A program made the translations under genes and the position numbers. The notes beneath the pieces are model-generated. The model did not search any database and was not told the DNA's origin. It worked only from the letters and a program-made list of their open reading frames with translations. From a virus: DNA of 64,000 nt. The DNA is taken from IMG/VR virus record IMGVR_UViG_3300009790_002068, positions 19,165 through 83,164 of that record; one strand, given 5' to 3'. Below are positions 16,868 through 25,202 of this stretch, in pieces (position 1 is the stretch's first letter; the number at the start of each line of letters is the position of its first letter).

Positions 16868-17120
16868 GACTCAATACAAAACTTACACTTGTACATATAA
16901 AGTAGAATGGCCTATAGATGAATTTGGTCGAATTGGTGGTATGTACAGTTTAGCCGACTTGCCAATCGCTGGCTATGTCGAAATGGAACGAAAGGGTACT
17001 TTGCTATCCCAAGATTCTAAACGTGAAATGTATCAAGTACAAGATTCAGAAAGAATGTTTGTTAAAAGAGTAGTTCCTTTTGACAAGGTCACAGATATTA
17101 AAGAGTTGGAAAATGGGTAG
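16860..17120 (+). CDS. Hypothetical protein
   Basis: 86 residues, beta-rich by eye (YTCTYKVEWPIDEFGRIGGMYS, IAGYVEMERKG). It overlaps the phosphoribosyltransferase gene by 8 bp. No recognised domain. Confidence 0.65.
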   Translation: MDKTQYKTYTCTYKVEWPIDEFGRIGGMYSLADLPIAGYVEMERKGTLLSQDSKREMYQVQDSERMFVKRVVPFDKVTDIKELENG

Positions 17121-17130
17121 GATAAATATA

Positions 17131-17160
17131 TTGACAACCCCCCATATTATCTGTTATAAT
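17131..17160 (+). promoter_or_regulatory. Early promoter for the queD-clpP-queE unit
   Basis: TTGACA (17131-17136), an 18-base spacer and TATAAT (17155-17160). GATAAATA at 17121-17128, a late-like box, lies just upstream, so the unit may be read both early and late. Confidence 0.78.
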
Positions 17161-17166
17161 AATGAC

Positions 17167-17238
17167 ATGAAACTAGACGTCTACAATGGGATCATCCGTC
17201 TTAAAAAATTCTGCTCCTTAATTAGAGAGGAAAAATAA
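17167..17238 (+). CDS. Possible 23-residue leader peptide before queD
   Basis: A short frame starts 7 bases after the -10 box and its stop overlaps the queD start (TAATG at 17236-17240). It lacks a clear ribosome site. It could couple or attenuate queD translation. I searched this leader for preQ1-type riboswitch motifs and saw none. Confidence 0.3.
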   Translation: MKLDVYNGIIRLKKFCSLIREEK

Positions 17239-17723
17239 TGGCTTATCAAAGTACAAAAACATATGGTAATGACAGAGGCTTTTCATGTGCTTTTAGGCAA
17301 TGGAGTGCTGACAGTCATTGTAATTTAATTCACGGATACTCATTAGGGTTTAAATTTATATTTGAAGCTGAAGAGCTAGACGAACGTAATTGGGTTTACG
17401 ATTTTGGCAACTGTAAATGGATCAAAGAATGGATAGAAGATACATTCGATCATAAAACGGCTGTTGATATTAACGATCCTTATATTGAAACTTTTAGAGA
17501 ACTAAACAAAGCAGGACTAATTGATTTAAGAGAAATGGATGGTGCTGGTTGTGAGAAATTTGCTGAACATACTTTTTCATTTGTTGCTCCTAAAGTATTA
17601 GAAGGCACAGGCGGTCGTGTAAGACTAAAGAGTGTAGAAGTATTTGAACACGGAGCCAATAGTGCTGTCGTAGAAGATTTAATTCTACCAGAACATATTA
17701 ACGAAAGTAGAGAGGTACATTAA
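17238..17723 (+). CDS. queD: 6-carboxytetrahydropterin synthase QueD, variant metal site
   Basis: Second step of preQ0 synthesis: makes 6-carboxy-tetrahydropterin from dihydroneopterin triphosphate. 161 residues. Cys28 in SHCNLIHGY matches the catalytic Cys. The usual zinc ligands appear changed: FxAAH reads FSCAF (His to Phe19) and HGH reads HGY (Tyr34), while His27 and His32 remain. [14 protein letters not shown] near 110 supplies the usual C-terminal acid/His region. From memory this variant also occurs in other marine phages and alphaproteobacteria. AGAGAGG precedes the start, and the stop overlaps clpP. Confidence 0.85.
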   Translation: MAYQSTKTYGNDRGFSCAFRQWSADSHCNLIHGYSLGFKFIFEAEELDERNWVYDFGNCKWIKEWIEDTFDHKTAVDINDPYIETFRELNKAGLIDLREMDGAGCEKFAEHTFSFVAPKVLEGTGGRVRLKSVEVFEHGANSAVVEDLILPEHINESREVH

Positions 17724-18307
17724 TGGCATTAATTCCAATAGTTATTGAACAAACAAGTAAAGGTGAAAGAAGTTATGATATCTATTCACGTTTAATGAAA
17801 GATAGAATTATAATGTTAAGTGGTGTTGTAGAAGAAAACATGGCTAACATTATAACTGCTCAACTTTTATTTTTAGAGAGTCAAGACCCTGATAAAGATA
17901 TTACACTTTATATTAATTCACCAGGCGGTAGTGTAACTGATGGAATGAGTATGCTTGATACTATGAACTTTGTTAAATGTGATATATCAACAGTAGTAAT
18001 GGGCCAGGCTTGTTCAATGGGTTCATTGTTAGCAAGTTCAGGTACTAAAGGCAAACGTTTTATGTTACCTAATGCTAGGCACATGATACATCAACCTTTA
18101 GGTGGGTTTAGTGGTCAAGCTACTGACGTAGAAATTAGAGCAAACGAATTGTTACGTTGGAAGAAAGTATTAACTGAAGTGTATGTTACTAACACAGGTA
18201 AAGACTTTGATACGTTATCTAAGGATATGGATAGAGATAACTTTATGACAGCAGAAGAGGCCGTAGCTTACGGACTTGCTGATAAAATTGTTGAGGAGAG
18301 AACATAA
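17723..18307 (+). CDS. clpP: ATP-dependent Clp protease proteolytic subunit ClpP
   Basis: 194 residues, the full length of bacterial ClpP, with the complete triad Ser98 (QACSMGS), His123 ([10 protein letters not shown]) and Asp172 (DRDNFM). It would form the 14-mer proteolytic chamber in the cytoplasm and dock with host ClpX/ClpA. No phage ClpX or ClpA is seen here, but ClpS is encoded at 63463. It lies between queD and queE, joined by overlaps. It may redirect host protein turnover during infection. Confidence 0.95.
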   Translation: MALIPIVIEQTSKGERSYDIYSRLMKDRIIMLSGVVEENMANIITAQLLFLESQDPDKDITLYINSPGGSVTDGMSMLDTMNFVKCDISTVVMGQACSMGSLLASSGTKGKRFMLPNARHMIHQPLGGFSGQATDVEIRANELLRWKKVLTEVYVTNTGKDFDTLSKDMDRDNFMTAEEAVAYGLADKIVEERT

Positions 18308-18546
18308 TGCCAATACCAGAAAAAGTAATTATGCCAGCAAGTAAAGACCCAGGTAAAGGACACTTTTACGTTAGTTTAATAAAGAGTGCTATTAGAATTG
18401 GTGCTGGTGTAGGACTAATACTAGCCGGTATGGCATTTAGTAGTCATAATGGAGACCTTTGGCCTGATATTGCTTATTGGTTAAAGTTTGCTGGTGCTGG
18501 CTTTATACTTGCTGAAGCATTAGGAATTTTAGAAGAGATTGTTTAA
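18307..18546 (+). CDS. Small two-helix membrane protein
   Basis: 79 residues with two membrane helices (about 25-43 and 55-74) after a soluble, Lys-rich start. It overlaps both clpP and queE (TAATG). Function unknown; the position suggests co-expression only. Confidence 0.65.
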   Translation: MPIPEKVIMPASKDPGKGHFYVSLIKSAIRIGAGVGLILAGMAFSSHNGDLWPDIAYWLKFAGAGFILAEALGILEEIV

Positions 18547-19475
18547 TGGCAAATTTTGCTCAACATGATTTTAGTAAGACAGTAGAAAAGAAGTTTTATT
18601 ACTCTGAAATATTTCACAGTATTCAAGGTGAAGGACATTATACAGGTGTGCCTACTGCTTGGATTAGATTCTTTCTATGTAACTTACAATGTAATGGCTT
18701 TGGACAAATAGATCCAACTAACCCAGACACATATGAACTACCATTTGAGGACTTTGATGTTAGTTCTGTAAAGCGAGTTGAAGACTTGCCTGTATGGGAT
18801 AAAGGCTGTGATAGTTCTTATACTTGGGCGAAGAAGTTTAAAGACCTTATGGGACAAGAAACTCCTACTGCTATGGCAAATAAAATTGTTAATATAATGA
18901 AATGTGATAGCAACCCAGATGGATTATTTTTACATCCAATAAGTAAAATGAAGCAACACTTATGTTTTACAGGTGGCGAACCTTTAATGGTAACAGGGCA
19001 GACAGCTAGTGTTGGAATATATAAAGAATTAGAAAGACAAGGTAACTTACCAAGTTCAATGACATTTGAAACTAATGGTACACAAAAACTAAGACCTGAA
19101 TTTATAGACTGGGCAAGTAGTATACCAGAAGAAGTATTCTTTTCTTGTAGTCCTAAACTGTTTACAGTATCTGGAGAGAAACCAGAGAAAGCTATTAAAC
19201 CTGAGATAGTAGGTGAATATAGAAAAGCATCTGCTAAAGGACAATTAAAATTTGTTGTTGGCGATAAAGATCGCGAATGGGACGAAATGGAATCAGCAAT
19301 AGCTAAATTTAGAGATGCTGGTGTTGATTGGCCTGTATGGGTTATGCCTACAGGAGCAAGGGAAGAAGAACAAACTGCTGGTGCTGGCAAAGTGGCGGAA
19401 CGAGCATTTAAACGAGGATATAATGTGGCGGCTAGAGTACACGTTTATCTATTTGGTAATGCTATAGGAACTTAA
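18546..19475 (+). CDS. queE: 7-carboxy-7-deazaguanine synthase QueE (radical SAM) with split Cys motif
   Basis: Third step of preQ0 synthesis: a radical SAM ring contraction. 309 residues. It has SIQGEGHYTGVPTAWIR (25-41) and the cluster ligands Cys45 and Cys49 (CNLQC). The third Cys, normally two residues later in WCDT, seems to be Cys88 in KGCDSSYTW, giving CX3CX38C. The SAM motif CFTGGEPLM follows near 139. This is far longer than the canonical loop. The start overlaps the previous stop. Confidence 0.88.
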   Translation: MANFAQHDFSKTVEKKFYYSEIFHSIQGEGHYTGVPTAWIRFFLCNLQCNGFGQIDPTNPDTYELPFEDFDVSSVKRVEDLPVWDKGCDSSYTWAKKFKDLMGQETPTAMANKIVNIMKCDSNPDGLFLHPISKMKQHLCFTGGEPLMVTGQTASVGIYKELERQGNLPSSMTFETNGTQKLRPEFIDWASSIPEEVFFSCSPKLFTVSGEKPEKAIKPEIVGEYRKASAKGQLKFVVGDKDREWDEMESAIAKFRDAGVDWPVWVMPTGAREEEQTAGAGKVAERAFKRGYNVAARVHVYLFGNAIGT

Positions 19476-19478
19476 ATT

Positions 19479-19790
19479 ATGGACTTAAAAACTATTTGGT
19501 TTTCGGCAGAGGAGATCGCTTTAAAATTTACTCAACAATCCTTTTTAAAAAATACAGCCGAACTACTAATCAAAGTATTACATACAATTATTTTATTTGT
19601 TTTATGTGTATGTGTGTTTACATTTCTTATACTTAAATCTTGTTATGAGATGATAAGAGATAGGAGTAAAACAAATGTCGAAGAGGATGAGCCAATGGAA
19701 CACGAACCTTTACCTTACAAACTGAAAGGTAAACACGAAGAAGATGGCGATCCTGAATTTGTTAAACGATTAAGAGATAGAGGAATATAG
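19479..19790 (+). CDS. Single-helix membrane protein
   Basis: 103 residues. A hydrophobic segment (about 31-53, VLHTIILFVLCVCVFTFLILKSC) is followed by a charged cytoplasmic tail with GDPEFVKRLRDRGI at the end. It begins 4 bases after queE. Unknown role. Confidence 0.6.
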   Translation: MDLKTIWFSAEEIALKFTQQSFLKNTAELLIKVLHTIILFVLCVCVFTFLILKSCYEMIRDRSKTNVEEDEPMEHEPLPYKLKGKHEEDGDPEFVKRLRDRGI

Positions 19791-19798
19791 GAGAAGTT

Positions 19799-20164
19799 AT
19801 GGAAAACCCATTTAAAAAACTTTTTAGTAAAGAGAGTAAAGCAAAGACTAAAAAAGAACATAAGTCTGATAAAGATCTTGCTACTGAAAAAGAGTTACCC
19901 TATGTTAACGTTATTGGATTTGATTTAGATAAAAATAATCCAAGCCAAGGTGCTTTCGAATTAGATTGGAACATTTATTTTATAAACCAATTAAGAGGCG
20001 AAGGTTATCAAGGAAAAACAGATGAAGATGTTGTAGACAACTGGTTTCAAAAAGTATGTAAGAATGTAGCTTTAGAAACTTGGGAAAACTATGACGCTGA
20101 TCCTGATAATAGAACAACTGTTAACAAGGTTAAACGTGACGATGGCAAGACTGAGGTTAGTTAA
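19799..20164 (+). CDS. Conserved-looking phage protein, unknown
   Basis: 121 residues. A Lys-rich start leads to LPYVNVIGFDLDKNNPSQGAF and LRGEGYQGKTDEDVVDNWFQ. I remember similar sequences in T4-like cyanophages. AGGAG precedes it, and its stop overlaps the next start. Confidence 0.65.
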   Translation: MENPFKKLFSKESKAKTKKEHKSDKDLATEKELPYVNVIGFDLDKNNPSQGAFELDWNIYFINQLRGEGYQGKTDEDVVDNWFQKVCKNVALETWENYDADPDNRTTVNKVKRDDGKTEVS

Positions 20165-21150
20165 TGTTTTTTCTTAATTTTGGAAATGGACAACCTGGTG
20201 GTGTAGGTACTGTTACTAATTACAGAACTGCTGATGAAGATGGTGCTTGGGTTGGTATGGAACGTTATGTACACCCCACAGACGCTCAATACTCGTGGAT
20301 AAATAGATTAGCTGAGCTTTATTCAGCTAGAACTAAAAACTTCTGTAGACACGAAGCAACTACAGACAGAATCTTACAAGAAGTTAGAGAAAATTTAAAC
20401 ACATACAACTTTGATGAATGTTATGTTTTTATAGCATTATCGGGTGTAAGCCCTAGACTGTTTTCTATATATGGAGACTGGGGTAGTGCTAAAGACAGCC
20501 ACTGGAGTAAGTATTATGACGAGTGGGGCATAGAGTGTAGAATGGACGGTACTGATTTCGACTACAAAAGAGGTAGAGAACTAATCTTTAATGTACTAAA
20601 AACAAATGGCGTTAAAAAAGGCGACACTACATTTACATCTTACGTTGATCAACATTTTAGAGGCTTCTTAAACGAAGAAGGACTAAATTTAAACGATACT
20701 GACAATCCTTTAAATTCCTTTCATCCTGATAATGCTATCTATACTGACATTATTAATAAATGGTTAGAACTAAAAGAAAAAGATTACTTAAAAGAATGTA
20801 AGAGAATTGATTCTATGAAAGAAACTGCTGAAAGGCACGAATGGTATCAAGATGAACTTAAAGAAACTATGAAAGCTATTAAAGGATCAGAACATAAGTT
20901 TTTCTTTTACTGGTCAGATGATATGCCTGGACAAGGTAACATACCCGAAAATGTTGGTTTGGGCGATTTGGACGATAAGGTAAAAATTGATCAACCCAAT
21001 ACATATTGGTTTTGGGGAATTAGTATGTCAAACTTTTTTAATAACATGAATATATCTCCAAGATTTTTAAAGTACTTTCAACACGAAGCTCATTTTGAAT
21101 TTTACAAATATATGAGAAATAAGTTGACAGACTCTAAATTGATGCTATAA
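20164..21150 (+). CDS. Large hypothetical protein
   Basis: 328 residues, soluble, acidic and aromatic-rich (DSHWSKYYDEWGIECRMD, FFFYWSDDMPGQGN). It has no signal or membrane segment and no motif I recognise. Its 3' end contains the promoter of the exonuclease gene. Confidence 0.7.
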   Translation: MFFLNFGNGQPGGVGTVTNYRTADEDGAWVGMERYVHPTDAQYSWINRLAELYSARTKNFCRHEATTDRILQEVRENLNTYNFDECYVFIALSGVSPRLFSIYGDWGSAKDSHWSKYYDEWGIECRMDGTDFDYKRGRELIFNVLKTNGVKKGDTTFTSYVDQHFRGFLNEEGLNLNDTDNPLNSFHPDNAIYTDIINKWLELKEKDYLKECKRIDSMKETAERHEWYQDELKETMKAIKGSEHKFFFYWSDDMPGQGNIPENVGLGDLDDKVKIDQPNTYWFWGISMSNFFNNMNISPRFLKYFQHEAHFEFYKYMRNKLTDSKLML

Positions 21151-21151
21151 T
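21124..21151 (+). promoter_or_regulatory. Early promoter for the 5'-3' exonuclease
   Basis: TTGACA (21124-21129), a 16-base spacer and TATAAT (21146-21151), 28 bases before the start codon and inside the end of the previous gene. Confidence 0.78.
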
Positions 21152-21178
21152 GTATATAATATTTGAACGAGGAACAGA

Positions 21179-22165
21179 ATGAAGTATTTAATTGTAGACA
21201 CAGCCAATACATTTTTCCGTGCTAGGCACGTTGCCTTTCGTGGTGCTAATTTAGATGAGAAGGTAGGCCTTAGTATTCATATTACTATGAATAGTGTTAA
21301 TAAGGTGTATCGTAAGTTTCAAGCAGACCATGTAGTATTTTGTTTAGAAGGTCGTAGTTGGCGTAAAGACTTCTATGATCCTTACAAAAAGAATCGTGTA
21401 GTAGCTCGTCAGGCTTTAACAGAAGCAGAACAAGAAGAAGATAAAGTATTTTGGGAAACATTTGATGATTTGTGTACATTCTTAAGAGATAAAAGTAATT
21501 GTACAGTTATTCGTAATGAAATAGCAGAAGCAGATGATTTAATTGCTAGGTTTATACACCAACACCCAGATGATGAACATTATATTATTAGTAGTGATAC
21601 AGACTTTCATCAACTGTTAGATAACAACGTACATCAGTACAATGGTATTACAAATGAATTACATACTATTGAAGGTATATTCGACGACAAAGGTAAGGCT
21701 GTAATAGATAAGAAAACAAAAGAACCTAAAGCAATACCTGACCCTAAATGGTTACTATTTGAGAAATGTATGAGAGGCGATACTAGTGATAATGTCTTTA
21801 GTGCTTTCCCTGGTGTTCGTAAAAAAGGTACAAAAAACAAAGTAGGATTACTAGAAGCTTTTGAAGATAAAGATCGTAAAGGTTTCAATTGGAATAATAT
21901 GATGCTACAACGTTGGGTTGATCACAATGAAGTAGAACACAGAGTATTAGATGATTATCAACGTAATGTTACATTAATAGATCTTACAGCTCAACCAGAT
22001 GAGATTAAAGATTTTATCGACGAAACTATTAAATCAATTAACAGTAAAAACAATCCCATGGTAGGTGCCCAGTTCTTAAAATTTTGTGGCAAATACGACT
22101 TACAAAAGATTAGTGAACATATAGAAAGTTATGCTCACTTCTTACAGTCAGGATATAAGGAGTAA
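21179..22165 (+). CDS. rnh: 5'-3' exonuclease / flap endonuclease (T4 RNase H-like)
   Basis: 328 residues of the FEN/PIN fold. Acidic metal-binding motifs are in place: an N-terminal IVDTANTFFR, IAEADDLIARF (about 121-131), SSDTDFHQLL (about 140-149) and the H3TH-like RGDTSDNVFSAFPGV (about 200-214). It would remove RNA primers and flaps during lagging-strand synthesis. Size and motifs agree with T4 RNase H or T5 FEN; the choice between these is not certain. CGAGGA precedes the start. Confidence 0.87.
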   Translation: MKYLIVDTANTFFRARHVAFRGANLDEKVGLSIHITMNSVNKVYRKFQADHVVFCLEGRSWRKDFYDPYKKNRVVARQALTEAEQEEDKVFWETFDDLCTFLRDKSNCTVIRNEIAEADDLIARFIHQHPDDEHYIISSDTDFHQLLDNNVHQYNGITNELHTIEGIFDDKGKAVIDKKTKEPKAIPDPKWLLFEKCMRGDTSDNVFSAFPGVRKKGTKNKVGLLEAFEDKDRKGFNWNNMMLQRWVDHNEVEHRVLDDYQRNVTLIDLTAQPDEIKDFIDETIKSINSKNNPMVGAQFLKFCGKYDLQKISEHIESYAHFLQSGYKE

Positions 22166-22167
22166 AT

Positions 22168-22665
22168 ATGACAGTTAAACTCAAAACAATAATTAAAAAT
22201 AACTTTTGGATTATGGAAGAAGACGGAACCAAAGTAGGTACTGTAAATAAAATGGACCAAAAGAACTATCAAATTTTTAGTAGACATTCTGAACGCCCTG
22301 TAAAATATACAATGAATGAAATTATTACCAAGTGGGGCGAAGATTGTTTTAAAGATCCAGTAGAAGTTGATGTAGCTCAAAATATTACCAAAGATGGTAA
22401 TCAATATATGTTATTTGGATATCCGTGTGCTAACGAGCCAACTAACGAAATGTATGAAGTACAAAGAAAGCTACCTTTGTATACTAAAAACAATAAATCA
22501 AATAGTGTTCATTCAGCAGGATATTATATTGTAGAATATCCAAGCAACGGTTGGACTAGAAGTTTTTGTCCTAAACTAGTAACACTAGAACGTTATCCAT
22601 ATAGAGGGCCATTTAAAACAAAGGCTGATATGGCAATGGCACTTAAACAAAGCAGAGTTAAATGA
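22168..22665 (+). CDS. Conserved-looking phage protein, unknown
   Basis: 165 residues. The second half has a marked pattern (RKLPLYTKNNKSNSVHSAGY, FCPKLVTLERYPYRGPFKT), which I remember from marine T4-like phages. It follows the exonuclease by 2 bases and may aid replication. No catalytic motif seen. Confidence 0.7.
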   Translation: MTVKLKTIIKNNFWIMEEDGTKVGTVNKMDQKNYQIFSRHSERPVKYTMNEIITKWGEDCFKDPVEVDVAQNITKDGNQYMLFGYPCANEPTNEMYEVQRKLPLYTKNNKSNSVHSAGYYIVEYPSNGWTRSFCPKLVTLERYPYRGPFKTKADMAMALKQSRVK

Positions 22666-22889
22666 GTATACACATAGAAAACTTTAGAGCATTAGTACAA
22701 GCAAACCAACAGAAAAATGCTTCTACGACGACCTTAGAGACCTCTGTAGCGTCGAATGTTGTTCATAGTATAACACAACTCCAGAACAAATTAATAGACG
22801 TACAAGAACAACTGATACAAGCTCAACGTAAAATTATAGAGCAACAAACTGTTGAAGTTGAAATGGATGGCGAAAACTGGTCCAGTTAA
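22662..22889 (+). CDS. Small coiled-coil protein
   Basis: 75 residues, Gln-rich helix (LQNKLIDVQEQLIQAQRKIIEQQ) with an acidic end. It overlaps the previous gene by 4 bp (ATGA). Unknown role. Confidence 0.6.
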   Translation: MSIHIENFRALVQANQQKNASTTTLETSVASNVVHSITQLQNKLIDVQEQLIQAQRKIIEQQTVEVEMDGENWSS

Positions 22890-22913
22890 AGCATCATATA
22901 AAAACCATTAACT

Positions 22914-22944
22914 ACTCATAGAAAGAAGATAAATACTCATAGAA
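22914..22944 (+). repeat. Tandem ACTCATAGAA repeats around a late-like box
   Basis: ACTCATAGAA at 22914-22923 and 22935-22944, 21 bp apart (two helical turns), flank GATAAATA at 22928-22935. The arrangement suits a protein bound on one DNA face beside a late promoter. Confidence 0.45.
22928..22935 (+). promoter_or_regulatory. Candidate T4-type late promoter
   Basis: GATAAATA lies 22 bases before the GTG start of the next gene, with CAGGAG between. Close to the T4 late consensus TATAAATA. Confidence 0.5.
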
Positions 22945-22957
22945 CAGGAGTATCGAA

Positions 22958-23245
22958 GTGAGTAGACCTAAACCAGTAATACTGTTGGAAAAGACAGATA
23001 ACAAAAGTTACCAGACAGATCAAGTCTTGGCCAGTGAAGGCATATGGGCCGTGTACTATGAGGATCGTCCGATCAACTTGAAAACATTTAATATGCTAGT
23101 AAGTTATCCAGGACCTAAGTATAAGAAAGTATCATTTTCCAATCCAGGCCATGCTATCAACCTAGCAAAGAAATTAAATTCTAAATATGCTACTGATAGA
23201 TTTACTGTAGTTAAACTAGACCGTGGCGAAAACGTTCCCCTCTAA
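22958..23245 (+). CDS. Conserved-looking phage protein, unknown
   Basis: 95 residues from GTG 22958 (CAGGAG upstream). LASEGIWAVYYEDRPINLKT and YPGPKYKKVSFSNPGHA are strongly patterned and remind me of a protein common to T4-like cyanophages. Small soluble fold; possibly DNA metabolism. Overlaps the next gene. Confidence 0.7.
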   Translation: MSRPKPVILLEKTDNKSYQTDQVLASEGIWAVYYEDRPINLKTFNMLVSYPGPKYKKVSFSNPGHAINLAKKLNSKYATDRFTVVKLDRGENVPL

Positions 23246-23609
23246 TAAAATTGAGATTACAAATTCTCTCGTAAAGCATCTTGACAATACAACTGAAGAA
23301 GAAGCGATTTCCACTTGGTGGCGTAACACTAGAGCACATTCAGGTTTACGATTAACAGAAGAAGGATTTAAAGCATTTACTCAGCAACTGTTCGTTAAAC
23401 GATACACAATATCCATACAAGAATCAGTTAAGGCAATAAAACATAATCCTAGATTGTTATTACAACTAGATCATCATATAACTTGCCCATACTACTTTCC
23501 ACCTAGAAAACAATCAATAATCGTATTTGGTGAACAAGAAGCTAATATGATTTCCTTATATAATGGTGACCTCAAATTATATATGGCTAATACCGACGCT
23601 TGGTATTAA
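23223..23609 (+). CDS. Conserved-looking phage protein, unknown
   Basis: 128 residues from GTG 23223. The segment ISTWWRNTRAHSGLRLTEEGFKAF and HHITCPYYF resemble, from memory, a conserved protein of cyanophages. The WWR...GLRLTEEG part could be a small HTH. No clear function. Confidence 0.65.
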   Translation: MAKTFPSNKIEITNSLVKHLDNTTEEEAISTWWRNTRAHSGLRLTEEGFKAFTQQLFVKRYTISIQESVKAIKHNPRLLLQLDHHITCPYYFPPRKQSIIVFGEQEANMISLYNGDLKLYMANTDAWY

Positions 23610-23614
23610 TTCGG

Positions 23615-23643
23615 TTGACAAACACCACTAGATATAGTATACT
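23615..23643 (+). promoter_or_regulatory. Early promoter with operator-like inverted repeats
   Basis: TTGACA (23615-23620), 17 bases, TATACT (23638-23643). ACTA-GATA-TAGT lies in the spacer (23627-23638). A longer copy, GACACTA-CATC-TAGTGTC, lies in the leader (23657-23674). Two related repeats suggest a repressor site. Confidence 0.75.
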
Positions 23644-23656
23644 GTACACATAATAA

Positions 23657-23674
23657 GACACTACATCTAGTGTC
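23657..23674. repeat. 18-bp inverted repeat in a leader
   Basis: GACACTA and TAGTGTC are perfect 7-bp arms around CATC, starting 13 bases after the -10 box. It may be an operator or an RNA hairpin controlling the small membrane protein gene behind it. Confidence 0.55.
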
Positions 23675-23693
23675 ATAACACAGGAGAAAACAC

Positions 23694-23936
23694 ATGAATA
23701 CACTTTTTATTAAGAGATTTGCTATTAATATTGGCATTGTACTAGCAAGTATGGCCGGAATAATGATATTATACACAGGAGGAGAATACTTCTTTTCCAA
23801 TGGTGCCTATGGAATTATGGCTGGTTTGGTAGCATATTTGCTATTTTGGATAGTAGATATGAGCTATTTTCAAGCGAAATCTGAGTACTATGATAAGCAA
23901 TATGACGAGATCTCTAAGAAACATGGCATAAAATAA
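23694..23936 (+). CDS. Two-helix membrane protein
   Basis: 80 residues with two membrane helices (about 7-27 and 36-57) and a charged C-terminal tail. CAGGAG precedes it. Its own early promoter and possible operator suggest controlled, perhaps toxic, expression. No family recognised. Confidence 0.65.
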   Translation: MNTLFIKRFAINIGIVLASMAGIMILYTGGEYFFSNGAYGIMAGLVAYLLFWIVDMSYFQAKSEYYDKQYDEISKKHGIK

Positions 23937-23970
23937 AGCAAAAAAAGATGAAAAAAAGACGTCTTTTTGG

Positions 23971-23998
23971 TTGACTTTTGGCCTTATGATGCTATACT
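23971..23998 (+). promoter_or_regulatory. Early promoter with inverted repeat, before moxR
   Basis: TTGACT (23971-23976), a 16-base spacer and TATACT (23993-23998). The CTATAC-TATAT-GTATAG inverted repeat (23992-24008) is identical to that at 11626. A TTTTTGG run and AAAAAGACGTCTTTTT palindrome just upstream may end the previous transcript. Confidence 0.78.
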
Positions 23999-24054
23999 AT
24001 ATGTATAGTTAGAAAAAGATGAGTAATAATTTAAACAACGAAACGGAGAAAAAT

Positions 24055-25167
24055 ATGTCCTCAACAATTACAGAACACCGTACAGTAACTTCAGAAGGAG
24101 CTCGTAGGAGCATTGTTAAGGCGTTTGCTAAAAAACGTCCTATCTTCCTTTGGGGTCCTCCCGGTATTGGTAAATCAGAATTAGCACAAGGGATCACTGA
24201 TTCAGGTGATATTGGTAATGCCTTGTTAATCGATCTACGTATGGCACTTATGGAGCCTACAGATATTAAGGGTATTCCTTATTATAATAAAGAAACAGGT
24301 ACAATGGACTGGGCACCACCAGTTGATTTGCCAACTGAAGAACTTGCTAAACAATATGACACTATTGTCGTATTTTTAGATGAGCTTAACTCGGCTCCTC
24401 CAAGTACACAGGCGGCGGCCTACCAATTAGTTCTTAACCGTAAGGTAGGTAATTATACATTACCCGAAAACGTTGTTATTATCGCGGCTGGTAACCGTGA
24501 AACTGATAAGGGTGTTACTTACAGAATGCCGGCACCATTGGCTAACAGATTCCTACATTTGGAAATGAGAGTTGATTACGAAAGCTGGTTAGATTGGGCT
24601 GTTAACAATAATATCCATTCAGATGTTATTGGACACATTACAGTTCATAAACAAGATTTATATGACTTTGATCCAAAAGGTTCAAGTCGTTCATTTGCTA
24701 CTCCACGTTCGTGGACATTTGTTTCAGAGCTAATCTCAGATGATGATTTAGACGATGAAACATTTACTGATTTAGTATCAGGAGCCGTTGGTGAAGGTAT
24801 TGCCGTTAAGTTTATGGCAACTAGGAAGGCTAGAAATAAACTTCCTAATCCAACAGAGATCTTAGAAGGTAAGATTAAAACGTTAGATGCTCAAGTTGAA
24901 ATGAGTGGTAGGTACTCACTTACTATGTCAATGTGTTATGAGCTACGTGAAAAAGCTGAAAAGAATAAAGCTGGTTCACAGAAGTACGTTGAAAACTTCC
25001 TAAGGTTTATGATGGATAACTTCGATGCTGAACTTACAGTTATGGGAGCTCAGACTGCCATAGTAAGATATGGTATAGCGGTTAAGCCAAAAGAATTAAA
25101 GAGCTTTAATGAGTTCCATGAGAGATTTGGCAAGTACATTAGAAAAGCTCGTTCATTGGATTCGTAG
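24055..25167 (+). CDS. MoxR-type AAA+ ATPase
   Basis: 370 residues from ATG 24055, which has CGGAG upstream; ATG 24019 would add 12 residues but lacks a ribosome site. Walker A is GPPGIGKS (34-41), Walker B is VVFLDELN (105-112), and an Asn sensor lies in IIAAGNRE. MoxR ATPases work as chaperones with VWA-domain partners to insert metals or remodel proteins. Such a partner, carrying a metallopeptidase motif, is encoded at 25846. Only a 2OG-oxygenase-like gene lies between them. Confidence 0.88.
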   Translation: MSSTITEHRTVTSEGARRSIVKAFAKKRPIFLWGPPGIGKSELAQGITDSGDIGNALLIDLRMALMEPTDIKGIPYYNKETGTMDWAPPVDLPTEELAKQYDTIVVFLDELNSAPPSTQAAAYQLVLNRKVGNYTLPENVVIIAAGNRETDKGVTYRMPAPLANRFLHLEMRVDYESWLDWAVNNNIHSDVIGHITVHKQDLYDFDPKGSSRSFATPRSWTFVSELISDDDLDDETFTDLVSGAVGEGIAVKFMATRKARNKLPNPTEILEGKIKTLDAQVEMSGRYSLTMSMCYELREKAEKNKAGSQKYVENFLRFMMDNFDAELTVMGAQTAIVRYGIAVKPKELKSFNEFHERFGKYIRKARSLDS

Positions 25168-25202
25168 GACTTAGGTCCTACTAACCAGGGGTAAATATTT
25201 TT

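Noticed and set aside
17161-17237. preQ1-type riboswitch before queD
   Set aside because: The leader lacks the A-rich tail and conserved loop of preQ1-I and the layout of preQ1-II; only short chance pairings are visible.
18818-19390. 190-residue minus-strand frame
   Set aside because: Antisense to queE, with no ribosome site and a composition typical of a shadow.
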